DNA from: Synechococcus sp. A18-25c
Lineage (GTDB): Bacteria > Cyanobacteriota > Cyanobacteriia > PCC-6307 > Cyanobiaceae
Length of the DNA: 64,000 nucleotides
Reading direction: 5' to 3'
NCBI RefSeq assembly: GCF_014280035.1
Contig: NZ_CP047957.1
Span: forward strand, 930,001 to 994,000
Under the pieces are notes generated by a model. The model did not search any database. It worked only from the letters and a program-made list of their open reading frames with translations, and was not told the DNA's origin. The position numbers were made by a program, and so were the translations under genes. Positions 27,349-37,306 of the stretch are shown here, in pieces (the first letter of the stretch is position 1; each line of letters opens with the position of its first letter).

Positions 27349-28929
27349 TCATGCCTTGTAGTGGGCTTTGGCGTCATAGAGCGTTTCGCTACTGATCTCC
27401 AGATGGCCCTGCTCGCGTGCATAAGACTCTGTGTTGCGTCGCACTTTGCCGCGAACGAAAAATGGAATCTTGCGCAGCTCTGCTTCGCCATCCGCGGTCC
27501 AAGTCAGACCTGTGGACGCTGTGGCTTGATCCGCACTTGATGCTGTGGGCATTTCAGCGCTTGCGCCCGATCCTCCGCTGTGGCCGAGATGGCTCTGATG
27601 TCCATCCACAAACTCGAAGTCGTGGCGGAACATGCCGATCAGATGCTCCTCCAGACCCATCATCAAGGGGTGCACCCAGGCATCAAAGATCACGTTGGCC
27701 CCTTCCCATCCCATCTGAGGACTGGTGCGTGCGGGGACGTCTTGCACGTGCATCGGTGTGCTGATTACCGCGCAGGGAAGTCCTAGCCGTTTGGCGCTGT
27801 GGCGTTCCATTTGCGTTCCCAGCACCAGCTCCGGCGCTGTCTCCGCCATAGCGGCCTCCACCTCCAAATAGTCATCCGTGATCAGGGCCTCCAGGCCCAG
27901 TTGCTTCGCAGCAGCCCGTACCGCCCGTGCCATCTCACGGCTGTAGGTGCCAAGGCCGACCACCTCGAAGCCCAGCTCCTCTTGGCAGATGCGTGCGGCA
28001 GCTAGGGCGTGGGTGCCATCGCCAAAAATAAACACGCGTTTTCCGGTGAGATAAGTCGAATCCACTGATTCGGAGTACCAGGGCAAGCGTGAACGTCGAT
28101 AACCTTCGTCGGGTGCCGGCGGCTCCATCCCAAGCAGGGTGTGGAGCTCCACCAAAAAGGCGTGCGTGGCGCCAACGCCGATGGGGACCGTGCGCGTGAA
28201 CGGGGTGCCGAAATTCCGCTCCAGCCAGCTGCAACTGGATTCGGCAATTTCTGGGTACAGGCAAACGTTGAGATCCGCCTGAGGCAGGCGTTGGATGTCA
28301 TCCACACTGGCGCCAAGGGGAGCCACCACGCCGACATCCACGCCATGAAGAGTCAACAACCGCTGCACTTCGAGCACGTCATCGCGGCAGCGGAATCCAA
28401 GTAGCGAGGGTCCAAGCAGATTCACCCGCGGCCGCCGGCCCTCAGTTTTCCAGGCCTCTGTGTTGTGCTGCGGCTGATCCGGCACCTGTGGCTTCAGCAG
28501 GCTGCGGGTTAGTTGATACAGCGTTTCGGCTGCTCCCCAATTTTCTTTCTTGCTGTATGCAGGCAGTTCCAAAGGCACCACCGGCATTGTCAGGTCCATC
28601 CCCTTGGCCAAGGCACCGGGTTGGTCCTGAATCAGTTCAGCGGTGCAACTCTCTCCAACGAGCAGTGCTTCAGGTTGAAAGCGCTCGGCCGCTTCTCGCA
28701 CCGTTCGCTTCACCAGTTCGGCAGTGTCGCCTCCCAGATCCCTGGCCTGAAAGGTGGTGTAGGTGACCGGTGGGCGCTCCCCTCGCCGTTCGATCATCGT
28801 GAACAACAAGTCGGCATAGGTATCCCCTTGTGGTGCATGCAGCACGTAGTGCACGTCGCGCATGGATGCGGCGATGCGCATGGCCCCCACATGCGGCGGG
28901 CCTTCATAGGTCCAGAGCGTGAGTTGCAT
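27349..28929 (-). CDS. chlB: DPOR subunit B
   Basis: With ChlN forms the catalytic NB protein that reduces protochlorophyllide in the dark. The 526 residues begin [18 protein letters not shown]; Asp36 (HAPQGD) is at the position of the aspartate known to ligate the NB 4Fe-4S cluster in place of a Cys. The nitrogenase-type fold is followed by a Ser/Ala-rich linker and the conserved C-terminal region [18 protein letters not shown], which contributes to substrate binding. The start lies six bases after the chlN stop, so chlN-chlB are co-transcribed. Confidence 0.97.
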   Translation of the reverse strand: MQLTLWTYEGPPHVGAMRIAASMRDVHYVLHAPQGDTYADLLFTMIERRGERPPVTYTTFQARDLGGDTAELVKRTVREAAERFQPEALLVGESCTAELIQDQPGALAKGMDLTMPVVPLELPAYSKKENWGAAETLYQLTRSLLKPQVPDQPQHNTEAWKTEGRRPRVNLLGPSLLGFRCRDDVLEVQRLLTLHGVDVGVVAPLGASVDDIQRLPQADLNVCLYPEIAESSCSWLERNFGTPFTRTVPIGVGATHAFLVELHTLLGMEPPAPDEGYRRSRLPWYSESVDSTYLTGKRVFIFGDGTHALAAARICQEELGFEVVGLGTYSREMARAVRAAAKQLGLEALITDDYLEVEAAMAETAPELVLGTQMERHSAKRLGLPCAVISTPMHVQDVPARTSPQMGWEGANVIFDAWVHPLMMGLEEHLIGMFRHDFEFVDGHQSHLGHSGGSGASAEMPTASSADQATASTGLTWTADGEAELRKIPFFVRGKVRRNTESYAREQGHLEISSETLYDAKAHYKA

Positions 28930-28935
28930 GGGATT

Positions 28936-30288
<1,353 letters not shown>

Positions 30289-30442
30289 TCACTGCGGTTC
30301 AGGTTGTTTCCGCTAACGCGCTTTCAGACAACGGTCCACCGGGGTGGACTGTCGAGCTGCACACCCAATCGAGGGTGATCGCCCAGCTGGCGACCACCGC
30401 TGTTCTACGCACATGGCATGCCAAGACAAACCCGCATTGGGC

Positions 30443-30850
30443 TCAGAGTCTGCGGCGGAAGCGATTCTCAACGAAGTGTGCGCTGGAGTGGCTTTCGGCC
30501 TCTTCCATGCGGGTCAGGCGCCAGACGTTGCGGCTCACGCGACGGGCCTGCAGGCCTCCGCGTTCAACGACTTCGCTGCCCGGGCGTGCCCCGAGCAGAT
30601 AGGTCACCTCTGATGTGGTGAGAGGGGCGCCGGTTTCGATAGCAAGCGACGTCAATTCCAATCTGTGGCGCAGTTGTCGCACCATGATGCTGGGACCGCT
30701 TTCCTCCGCTTCGATCCAGGGGAGTTCTCCCTGCCCTTCGCTGGCGAGTCGCTGCATGAGCCGATAGCTCACCAGGCCGAGGGCCTGCTCGGCATTGATC
30801 TCTGTCAAGAGTTGACCTGGCTCTTCAGCGGTTTGGCGTGTCGGAGCCAT
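30443..30850 (-). CDS. Conserved-looking hypothetical protein next to chlN
   Basis: 135 residues, soluble, unrecognised. It reads as helical: [37 protein letters not shown], and then [52 protein letters not shown] followed by a basic strand is reminiscent of a small winged-helix or SAM-like DNA-binding unit, but this is only an impression. It is on the chlN strand, 232 bases upstream of it, and divergent from csoS1D across 96 bases. The C-terminus is very basic (ENRFRRRL). Confidence 0.6.
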   Translation of the reverse strand: MAPTRQTAEEPGQLLTEINAEQALGLVSYRLMQRLASEGQGELPWIEAEESGPSIMVRQLRHRLELTSLAIETGAPLTTSEVTYLLGARPGSEVVERGGLQARRVSRNVWRLTRMEEAESHSSAHFVENRFRRRL

Positions 30851-30946
30851 GGCTCAAAAGGCAGCTGGGCTGAAGGTATCGGCTGTGTCCAGCTGCGCAA
30901 GCGCCCATTCCCTGATTTCTGGAGAGCTTCGAGTAACATCCCCGCC

Positions 30947-31732
30947 ATGAATCGTTTCGCCGGCTTCGACGCCAGGGAGCGGCGGGTCGGCGGAAGCGCT
31001 CTCGTCACTGGAACGGAGGTCAATCCCTCCGCCAGTGGTGCAAGCTGCGTGGTCACCACCGATTCGGAGTCTTCACGCTTCACGCGGCGGAACAGCCATG
31101 TGCAGTCGATTGAACTGCGCACGCATGTCTTCATCGATTCACTGCAGCCACAACTCGCGGCCTATATGGGTTCCGTGAGCCAAGGTTTCCTTCCCATACC
31201 GGGAGATGCCTGCCTCTGGATGGAGGTGTCACCTGGTATGGCTGTGCACCGTGTCACAGATATTGCCCTCAAGGCCAGCAACGTGCGCCTCGGTCAGATG
31301 GTGGTGGAGCGGGCCTTCGGATCCATGGCCCTGTATCACCGCGATCAGAGCACGGTGCTCCATTCCGGAGATGTGGTGCTGGAGGCTATCGGCAGCTCCA
31401 TCGAGCAGCGCAGTCCCGCTGAAGTGAGCTGGACCGAAGTGATCCGAGCCATCACGCCCGACCATGCGGTGTTGATCAATCGTCAGAACCGCCGCGGTTC
31501 GATGATCGAAGCAGGGATGAGCATGTTCATTCTGGAAACTGAACCGGCCGGCTACGTGTTGATCGCCGCAAACGAAGCCGAAAAGGCATCGAACATCACC
31601 CTTGTGGACGTGAAGGCGGTGGGTGCTTTCGGTCGCCTCACCCTTGCCGGCCGGGAAGGTGATGTGGAGGAGGCGGCTGCAGCGGCCATGCGGGCCATCG
31701 ACATGGTGAATCGACGCTCCACCCAGCGTTGA
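30947..31732 (+). CDS. csoS1D: Carboxysome shell protein CsoS1D (tandem BMC pseudohexamer)
   Basis: Two BMC domains in one chain make a trimer that mimics a hexamer and stacks to form a gated pore for larger metabolites such as RuBP. Start at ATG 30947 ([16 protein letters not shown], 261 residues); the frame is open another 94 codons upstream, but that part underlies the opposite gene. An N-terminal unstructured stretch (about 1-50) precedes domain 1 ([21 protein letters not shown]) and domain 2 ([20 protein letters not shown]). It heads the carboxysome region but is separated from csoS1 by rdgB on the other strand. Confidence 0.93.
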   Translation: MNRFAGFDARERRVGGSALVTGTEVNPSASGASCVVTTDSESSRFTRRNSHVQSIELRTHVFIDSLQPQLAAYMGSVSQGFLPIPGDACLWMEVSPGMAVHRVTDIALKASNVRLGQMVVERAFGSMALYHRDQSTVLHSGDVVLEAIGSSIEQRSPAEVSWTEVIRAITPDHAVLINRQNRRGSMIEAGMSMFILETEPAGYVLIAANEAEKASNITLVDVKAVGAFGRLTLAGREGDVEEAAAAAMRAIDMVNRRSTQR

Positions 31733-31767
31733 GTTGAGCAAGTCGAGTTGAGCAATCAGTTCAAGCG

Positions 31768-32346
31768 TTAGTGCAGATGGAGACGTCGCCTTAGGCCCGG
31801 TGCAAGCGCTCGAGCAGCTTTGCCTCGACTACCGAGCTTGGTCAGCTGCGCTGTGTTCAGTTCTCCATAACTGCAACCGGCTTCTCGCACCCAGAACAGC
31901 GACTCGATGCCGCCTCCGGCATAAGCGGGCTCCTGAAGCAGCTCGCCCCAGCAGAACCCTTCGGCTTCCTCGTCGCACTCACCATCCGGTGAACAGAGCA
32001 CCATGGCACTGCGAAAACAGGCACTTCGATAGGGGATTCCCTGCATCGCCTCCGTCAAGCGCGACAGCTTCTCGGGATCTGATGCAGCAAATCGGGCAGT
32101 GAACAGACCCGGAGCTCCATCGAGGGCGTCCACTTCCAGACCCGAATCATCGGCGAGAGCCCAGCAGCCCGTGCGTTCGGCAGCCGCGCAGGCCTTCAGG
32201 CGTGCGTTCTCCAGGTAAGTGGATCCCGTCTCCTCGACCTCAAGATCCGGAGGTTGGCGTTGAACTTCGATGGCAATCGGCCCGAGCATCGATTCAATTT
32301 CAGCAACCTTGTGCGGATTGCCGCTGGCGATGATCAGGGTGCGCAA
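31768..32346 (-). CDS. rdgB: Non-canonical purine NTP pyrophosphatase (RdgB/HAM1)
   Basis: Hydrolyses dITP/ITP and XTP to monophosphates, keeping damaged purines out of nucleic acids. Motifs: IIASGNPHKVAEIESML at the N-terminus, LADDSGLEVDALDGAPGL in the middle, and YRSACFRSAMVLC; 192 residues, family length. It sits on the minus strand between csoS1D and csoS1, a placement kept in many marine picocyanobacteria. Its 5' end faces csoS1 across 290 bases, so both promoters lie in that gap. Confidence 0.94.
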   Translation of the reverse strand: MRTLIIASGNPHKVAEIESMLGPIAIEVQRQPPDLEVEETGSTYLENARLKACAAAERTGCWALADDSGLEVDALDGAPGLFTARFAASDPEKLSRLTEAMQGIPYRSACFRSAMVLCSPDGECDEEAEGFCWGELLQEPAYAGGGIESLFWVREAGCSYGELNTAQLTKLGSRGKAARALAPGLRRRLHLH

Positions 32347-32636
32347 GGCACGGCTCTGCGGAGGAGCACCATTGTGTGGGATGGGGCGACAGAGAGCCGT
32401 CGGGAAGCTTTACGGAATGTAAACGGGACCACCTTGTCGCCATCGTCAACCGTTTGTGCTGGCCTGCTCACATCCCTTGCCACAGTTCTCTGGATCAGTC
32501 CACGACAGGGTGATCAGCGTGGCTTATCAGGTTCACTACGGACAGTGATCCGGGAATTGCTCGCTAGCCCTTGACGCCATCCCCTGCGGCAAAGCAGTCT
32601 CACCCGCGAACATTCCACCCCTTTTCCCGGTAGGCA
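32347..32636 (+). promoter_or_regulatory. Divergent promoter region, rdgB / carboxysome operon
   Basis: 290 non-coding bases between the divergent starts of rdgB and csoS1, upstream of the whole csoS1-cbbLS-csoS2 block. It must hold the main carboxysome promoter unless transcription starts further away. A TTA-N7-TAA element lies inside it (listed separately). A TTGACG at about 32566 could be a -35, but no good -10 follows at the usual distance, so I do not place the start site. Confidence 0.45.
32409..32423. promoter_or_regulatory. Candidate LysR-type (CbbR/CmpR/RbcR-like) operator
   Basis: TTTACGGAATGTAAA is an inverted repeat (TTTAC/GTAAA, five-base spacer) that contains TTA-N7-TAA and the T-N11-A core of LysR-type regulators. 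CmpR and related cyanobacterial carbon regulators bind TTA-N7/8-TAA type sites. It is 214 bases upstream of csoS1 and 63 bases from the rdgB start. The match is short and could be chance; no regulator gene is in the window. Confidence 0.3.
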
Positions 32637-32948
32637 ATGGCTAACGAAACCATGGGCATCGCTCTCGGCATGATCGAGACACGCGGCCTCGTCCCCGCGA
32701 TCGAAGCAGCTGACGCCATGACCAAGGCTGCCGAAGTGCGCCTGATTGGTCGTGAGTTCGTCGGCGGCGGTTACGTCACCGTTCTGGTTCGCGGCGAGAC
32801 CGGTGCAGTGAACGCAGCTGTGCGTGCTGGCGCCGATGCCTGTGAGCGCGTGGGCGACGGCCTCGTTGCTGCACACATCATCGCCCGCCCCCACCGCGAA
32901 GTGGAGCCTGCACTGGGCAACGGCAACTTCCTTGGTCAGAAGGACTGA
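32637..32948 (+). CDS. csoS1: Major carboxysome shell hexamer protein CsoS1
   Basis: Single BMC-domain protein of 103 residues that tiles the shell facets. It reads GIALGMIETRGLVPAIEAAD at the start, with pore loop EFVGGGYVTV and C-terminal AAHIIARPHREVEPAL. Start ATG 32637. It opens the co-directional run csoS1-cbbL-cbbS-csoS2-csoSCA-csoS4A-csoS4B-csoS1E and lies 68 bases before cbbL. The second BMC gene, csoS1E, is nearly identical over this domain. Confidence 0.97.
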   Translation: MANETMGIALGMIETRGLVPAIEAADAMTKAAEVRLIGREFVGGGYVTVLVRGETGAVNAAVRAGADACERVGDGLVAAHIIARPHREVEPALGNGNFLGQKD

Positions 32949-33016
32949 GATCGGCTGAACCTCTGATTTGAGGTTGCAACGTCTCACCCCCTTCACCGAC
33001 TAAACGGAGTTTTCTC

Positions 33017-34432
33017 ATGAGCAAGAAGTACGACGCTGGGGTCAAGGAGTACAGGGATACCTACTGGACTCCTGATTACGTCCCCCTCGACACCGACCTG
33101 CTGGCCTGCTTCAAGTGCACCGGCCAGGAAGGTGTGCCCAAGGAAGAAGTCGCCGCTGCTGTGGCTGCTGAATCCTCCACCGGCACCTGGTCCACTGTGT
33201 GGTCCGAGCTCCTCACCGACCTCGACTTTTACAAAGGCCGTTGCTACCGCATCGAAGACGTCCCTGGTGACAAGGAGTCGTTCTATGCCTTCATCGCCTA
33301 CCCCCTCGACTTGTTCGAAGAGGGTTCCATCACCAACGTCCTGACCTCACTGGTCGGCAACGTGTTTGGTTTCAAGGCGCTGCGCCACCTCCGTCTGGAA
33401 GACATCCGCTTCCCGATGGCGTTCATCAAGAGCTGCTACGGCCCGCCGAACGGCATCCAGGTCGAGCGCGACCGCATGAACAAGTACGGCCGCCCTCTGC
33501 TGGGTTGCACCATCAAGCCGAAGCTCGGCCTGAGCGGTAAGAACTACGGCCGCGTTGTTTATGAGTGCCTGCGTGGCGGTCTGGACTTCACCAAGGACGA
33601 CGAGAACATCAACTCCCAGCCCTTCCAGCGTTGGCAGAACCGCTTCGAATTTGTTGCGGAAGCCATCAAGCTGTCCGAGCAGGAGACCGGCGAGCGCAAG
33701 GGTCACTACCTCAACGTGACCGCCAACACTCCCGAAGAGATGTATGAGCGCGCTGAGTTCGCCAAGGAACTCGGTATGCCAATCATCATGCACGACTTCA
33801 TCACTGGTGGCTTCACGGCCAACACCGGTCTGTCGAAGTGGTGCCGTAAGAACGGCATGTTGCTGCACATCCACCGCGCCATGCACGCGGTGATCGACCG
33901 TCACCCCAAGCACGGCATCCACTTCCGCGTTCTCGCCAAGTGTCTGCGTCTGTCCGGTGGTGATCAGCTGCACACCGGCACCGTGGTCGGAAAACTGGAA
34001 GGTGATCGTCAGACCACCCTTGGTTACATCGACCAGCTGCGCGAATCCTTCGTGCCCGAAGACCGCAGCCGCGGCAACTTCTTCGATCAGGACTGGGGTT
34101 CCATGCCTGGCGTGTTTGCCGTTGCTTCCGGCGGTATCCACGTGTGGCACATGCCTGCCCTGGTCACCATTTTCGGCGACGACTCCGTTCTTCAGTTCGG
34201 TGGTGGTACCCATGGTCACCCCTGGGGCTCCGCTGCAGGTGCTGCTGCCAACCGTGTGGCCCTCGAGGCTTGCGTCAAGGCACGCAACGCCGGCCGTCAT
34301 CTCGAGAAAGAGAGCCGCGACATCCTCACGGAAGCCGCGAAGCACAGCCCCGAGCTGGCCATCGCCCTCGAGACCTGGAAGGAAATCAAGTTCGAGTTCG
34401 ACACCGTCGACAAGCTCGACGTTCAGAACTGA
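33017..34432 (+). CDS. cbbL: Rubisco large subunit, form IA
   Basis: 471 residues. Active-site blocks: [15 protein letters not shown] (catalytic Lys), [16 protein letters not shown] (carbamylated Lys and Mg ligands), HIHRAMHAV, and loop 6 [12 protein letters not shown]. The N-terminus [15 protein letters not shown] and the lack of form IB features, together with csoS genes, place it in form IA (alpha-carboxysome). A CGGAG Shine-Dalgarno lies just before ATG 33017. Highly codon-biased, with mostly C-ending codons, as expected of a very abundant protein. Confidence 0.98.
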   Translation: MSKKYDAGVKEYRDTYWTPDYVPLDTDLLACFKCTGQEGVPKEEVAAAVAAESSTGTWSTVWSELLTDLDFYKGRCYRIEDVPGDKESFYAFIAYPLDLFEEGSITNVLTSLVGNVFGFKALRHLRLEDIRFPMAFIKSCYGPPNGIQVERDRMNKYGRPLLGCTIKPKLGLSGKNYGRVVYECLRGGLDFTKDDENINSQPFQRWQNRFEFVAEAIKLSEQETGERKGHYLNVTANTPEEMYERAEFAKELGMPIIMHDFITGGFTANTGLSKWCRKNGMLLHIHRAMHAVIDRHPKHGIHFRVLAKCLRLSGGDQLHTGTVVGKLEGDRQTTLGYIDQLRESFVPEDRSRGNFFDQDWGSMPGVFAVASGGIHVWHMPALVTIFGDDSVLQFGGGTHGHPWGSAAGAAANRVALEACVKARNAGRHLEKESRDILTEAAKHSPELAIALETWKEIKFEFDTVDKLDVQN

Positions 34433-34491
34433 TCGTCTCAACGGCCGGTTGATGGAACCGGCCATCCCCTTCTCTTACACCCAGGATCCCC

Positions 34492-34833
34492 ATGCCTTTC
34501 CAGAGCACCGTGGGTGACTATCAAACAGTCGCCACCCTGGAGACCTTCGGCTTTCTCCCGCCGATGACCCAGGACGAGATCTACGACCAGATCGCCTACA
34601 TCATTGCCCAGGGTTGGAGCCCGCTTGTCGAGCACGTTCACCCCAGCAACTGCATGGCCACTTACTGGTCGTATTGGAAGCTCCCCTTCTTCGGTGAGAA
34701 GGATCTCAACGTTGTGGTGAGCGAGCTCGAGGCTTGCCATCGCGCTTATCCCGACCACCACGTGCGCATCGTTGGCTACGACGCTTACACCCAGAGCCAG
34801 GGTGCCTGCTTCGTGGTCTTCGAAGGCCGCTGA
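34492..34833 (+). CDS. cbbS: Rubisco small subunit, form IA
   Basis: 113 residues; caps the L8 core to give L8S8. Conserved ETFGFLPPMTQDEIYDQI, EHVHPSNCMATYWSYWKLP and VRIVGYDAYTQSQGACFVVFEG. Begins 59 bases after cbbL, ends 102 bases before the csoS2 start. Form I small subunits from carboxysomal operons lack the N-terminal presequence, as here. CsoS2 binds at the junction between large and small subunits. Confidence 0.98.
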   Translation: MPFQSTVGDYQTVATLETFGFLPPMTQDEIYDQIAYIIAQGWSPLVEHVHPSNCMATYWSYWKLPFFGEKDLNVVVSELEACHRAYPDHHVRIVGYDAYTQSQGACFVVFEGR

Positions 34834-34935
34834 TCTCCGGATCATTTGGTTCAGAGCCCTGATTCAGTTCAGGGCTCCAGTTTTTTCCGAAGGGACAGGT
34901 GTTCCTTCAATTCACGTCGAAATCCTCGGGCGGAC

Positions 34936-37299
34936 ATGGCAAGACTCTCCAGTCGCGAACTCGCACTTGAGCGCCGTAAGGCGCTGACCACTTCCGGTAA
35001 GAAAGCGTCTGTCGCCGCTCATGGCGGTGCCAATCGGGTGCGTACCGCCTCTGATGCCAGAGCGACCCGCACCAATGCGAATGCCGACCACTCCGATGTG
35101 TCCGTGCCAGCCGCTCCCGTCGCTGTTGCTCCGCGACGTTCGGCAACACTGAGCTCGTCGACCGCTCCTGTTCGTTCCCAGGTGAAGGCCCAGCGCCATC
35201 CAAGTCGTGACTTGGTGTTGGCTCGTCGTGAAGCCTTGTCACGTCGTGGCAAATCCGCTGATACCAGCAAAGACCGCAACCGTTCCGATGTTGCGAAGCA
35301 GTCGAATCCTGTCGCTGCATCTGCACCTCAGGAGACCAAATCCTGCGGCTGCGGCGGCAAGCGCGCTGCTGAGAAAACTGAGCTCTCCGCACCTCCCGCT
35401 GCCAAGGTTCAGTTGACTGCTCGGATCGAGCGCCGGTCGGCAATACCCAAGCGTCGGGCGATCGAGAACCCCAGCCGCGCTCTCGTGCTGGCGCGTCGTG
35501 AAGCGATGGCGAAGCATGGCAAGACCGCCGGCAAGCAACCCACCAGTGCTGCTGCCGTCGCCCGTCAGGCCAACCCCGATCTCACGAGTCGTGAGCTGGC
35601 ACAACAGGTGCGAGAGCTCCGCGCCAAAGCCGGCGCCCGCAACAAGCAGAGTGCTGGTGTGACCCGCCCTACCGGTCCTAACCGTCATGGTGCAAAGCAG
35701 GCAGCTGCTGCTGATGCCCACTGGAAAGTGGGTGAAAGCACCACCACTGGAGGCCAGACCGTGACCGGGACTCAGGCCAACCGCTCGGTGAAGACCACCG
35801 GCAATGAAGCCAGCACCTGTCGCTCCATCACCGGCACGGAATACCTGGGCGCCGAGGTGTTCCAGACCTTCTGCCAATCTGCTCCTGAGCCGACCACCCC
35901 GGCCAAGGTTCGCGTCACCGCGACAAGTCACGGCAACCGTGTCACGGGGAATGAAGTCGGCCGTTCCGGCAAGGTCACCGGTGATGAGCCCGGCACTTGC
36001 AAGACGGTGACCGGCACCGAATACATCTCCGCCAACCAAGCCGCTGCTTATTGCGGTGCCTCTCATCCTTCTCCCCGCAAGGTGGGTCACAGCCTCACCC
36101 TGCAGGGCCGACCTGTGAGCGGTGTGATGGTCGGTCGTTCCGCCAGCGTCACCGGCGATGAAGCCGGTGCTGCACGCAATCTCACCGGTGATCAGTACTT
36201 GGGTTCTGATCCCTTGCCCGAAGGACGACCTGCCGCCAAGGTGGGCCTCTCCGGAACCCTGTCTGGCACTGGTGTGACTGGCACGATGGTGGGCCGCTCG
36301 GCGCAGGTCACCGGTGACGAGTTCGGCTCCTGCCACCGCGTGACGGGCGATCAGTACGTCAGTGCTGAGCAGGTGAATGCTTTCTGTGGAAGCAAGCCCG
36401 AGCCAGAAGCCGCCAAAGTTGGCTTCAGCATCACCAATCGCAACCAGGTAGTGAGCGGCACCCGTACGGGTCGATCGGAGATTGTGACTGGCGATGAGCC
36501 TGGCAGCTGCCAGGCCGTGACCGGAACTCCTTATGCAGGTCTCGAGCAGGCCGGCCAACACTGCGGCACCCCCGCAGTCCAGGCCATCCTTGAGCGCACT
36601 CCCGTGCGTGCGGGCACGCCTTCTGCTGCCTTGACCGGCATCCAGCCCGGAGTGGGCGGTGTGATGACGGGTGATCAGCGCGGCGCTTGTGAAGCTGTGA
36701 CAGGGACCCCTTATGTCGGTGCTGACCAGCTCGCCGCCGCCTGTGGCGCTGATGCTCCTGCCGGCACCGACACCCATGGTGAATCCCCTGAAGGTGCACC
36801 CTGGACTCGTTTCAGCGTGGTGTCCCCTGCCCGTGCAGCCCAGCAGCAGCGTGAGGCTCGCTCCGGCGTGACCGGTACGTCCTACGAGCAAGGGAACCGG
36901 ATCACCGGCCCTTTTGACATGGCTGGCGGCAAGGTGACTGGCACGGAGCAATTCCGCTTCGACAACCGCGACTTTCAAAACCGTCAGCAGCGTCAGTTCC
37001 AGCCCACCGTGGCTGTGGTTAGCGAGCCCTCAGAGAAGCCCGCATCCCGGGTGACCGGAGAGGGATCCTCCACCAAGATCACAGGTGATGACTGGGATCG
37101 TGGTGAGCATGTCACGGGTACCGAGGGTGCTTCGGCTCGTCGTCGTAACCCCAGCCGCCCTGGCCCGATGAGCGCCATGTCTCCTTTCGAGCGCAAGCGC
37201 AACGAGGAAACTGAATGGCCTGTGAGCCGTGTGACCGGTTCCAGCGGCAACACTGAAAAGGGGTCCCTGATCACCGTCTCCGGTGGCGCAAGGGGTTGA
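34936..37299 (+). CDS. csoS2: Carboxysome scaffold protein CsoS2
   Basis: Intrinsically disordered scaffold of 787 residues that gathers Rubisco and ties it to the shell. Start ATG 34936 (MARLSSRELALERRKAL); 30 upstream in-frame codons are not conserved-looking. The N-region has three clear Rubisco-binding repeats (residues 7-22, ~91-106, ~181-196: SRxLxLxRRxAL..GK) and a weaker fourth (~219), plus CGCGGKR near 137. The middle holds six M-repeats (262-605). The C-region (from ~618) has VTG/ITG motifs and a conserved end (MSPFERKRNEETEW). A single frame covers all of it. Confidence 0.97.
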   Translation: MARLSSRELALERRKALTTSGKKASVAAHGGANRVRTASDARATRTNANADHSDVSVPAAPVAVAPRRSATLSSSTAPVRSQVKAQRHPSRDLVLARREALSRRGKSADTSKDRNRSDVAKQSNPVAASAPQETKSCGCGGKRAAEKTELSAPPAAKVQLTARIERRSAIPKRRAIENPSRALVLARREAMAKHGKTAGKQPTSAAAVARQANPDLTSRELAQQVRELRAKAGARNKQSAGVTRPTGPNRHGAKQAAAADAHWKVGESTTTGGQTVTGTQANRSVKTTGNEASTCRSITGTEYLGAEVFQTFCQSAPEPTTPAKVRVTATSHGNRVTGNEVGRSGKVTGDEPGTCKTVTGTEYISANQAAAYCGASHPSPRKVGHSLTLQGRPVSGVMVGRSASVTGDEAGAARNLTGDQYLGSDPLPEGRPAAKVGLSGTLSGTGVTGTMVGRSAQVTGDEFGSCHRVTGDQYVSAEQVNAFCGSKPEPEAAKVGFSITNRNQVVSGTRTGRSEIVTGDEPGSCQAVTGTPYAGLEQAGQHCGTPAVQAILERTPVRAGTPSAALTGIQPGVGGVMTGDQRGACEAVTGTPYVGADQLAAACGADAPAGTDTHGESPEGAPWTRFSVVSPARAAQQQREARSGVTGTSYEQGNRITGPFDMAGGKVTGTEQFRFDNRDFQNRQQRQFQPTVAVVSEPSEKPASRVTGEGSSTKITGDDWDRGEHVTGTEGASARRRNPSRPGPMSAMSPFERKRNEETEWPVSRVTGSSGNTEKGSLITVSGGARG
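35719..36749 (+). repeat. Six M-repeats within csoS2
   Basis: Six units of about 50 codons, each of the form KVGxSxTxxGxxVTGTxxGRS-xxVTGDExGxCxxVTGTxYxxxExxxxxCG. Five units carry a Cys pair (GTCxxVTG and ..xCG); the third unit (about 36079-36234) has neither Cys. The first unit is the most divergent and the sixth lacks the KVGxS start. The repeats bind the inside of the shell and are thought to be redox-sensitive through the Cys pairs. Confidence 0.88.
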
Positions 37300-37306
37300 T
37301 GCGCGC

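Noticed and set aside
33347-34465. A 372-codon open frame antisense to cbbL
   Set aside because: cbbL is certain on the plus strand and its strong codon bias explains the open antisense frame.
35239-36978. A 579-codon open frame antisense to csoS2
   Set aside because: csoS2's repeats and GC-rich codon bias keep the opposite strand free of stops. The translation is Gly/Ala/His/Thr-rich with no domain, while the sense strand encodes CsoS2 clearly.
34936-37299. Programmed frameshift in csoS2 as in Halothiobacillus
   Set aside because: I saw no slippery heptamer with a downstream hairpin at the M/C boundary, and a single frame covers the gene; the long form alone is expected in cyanobacteria.
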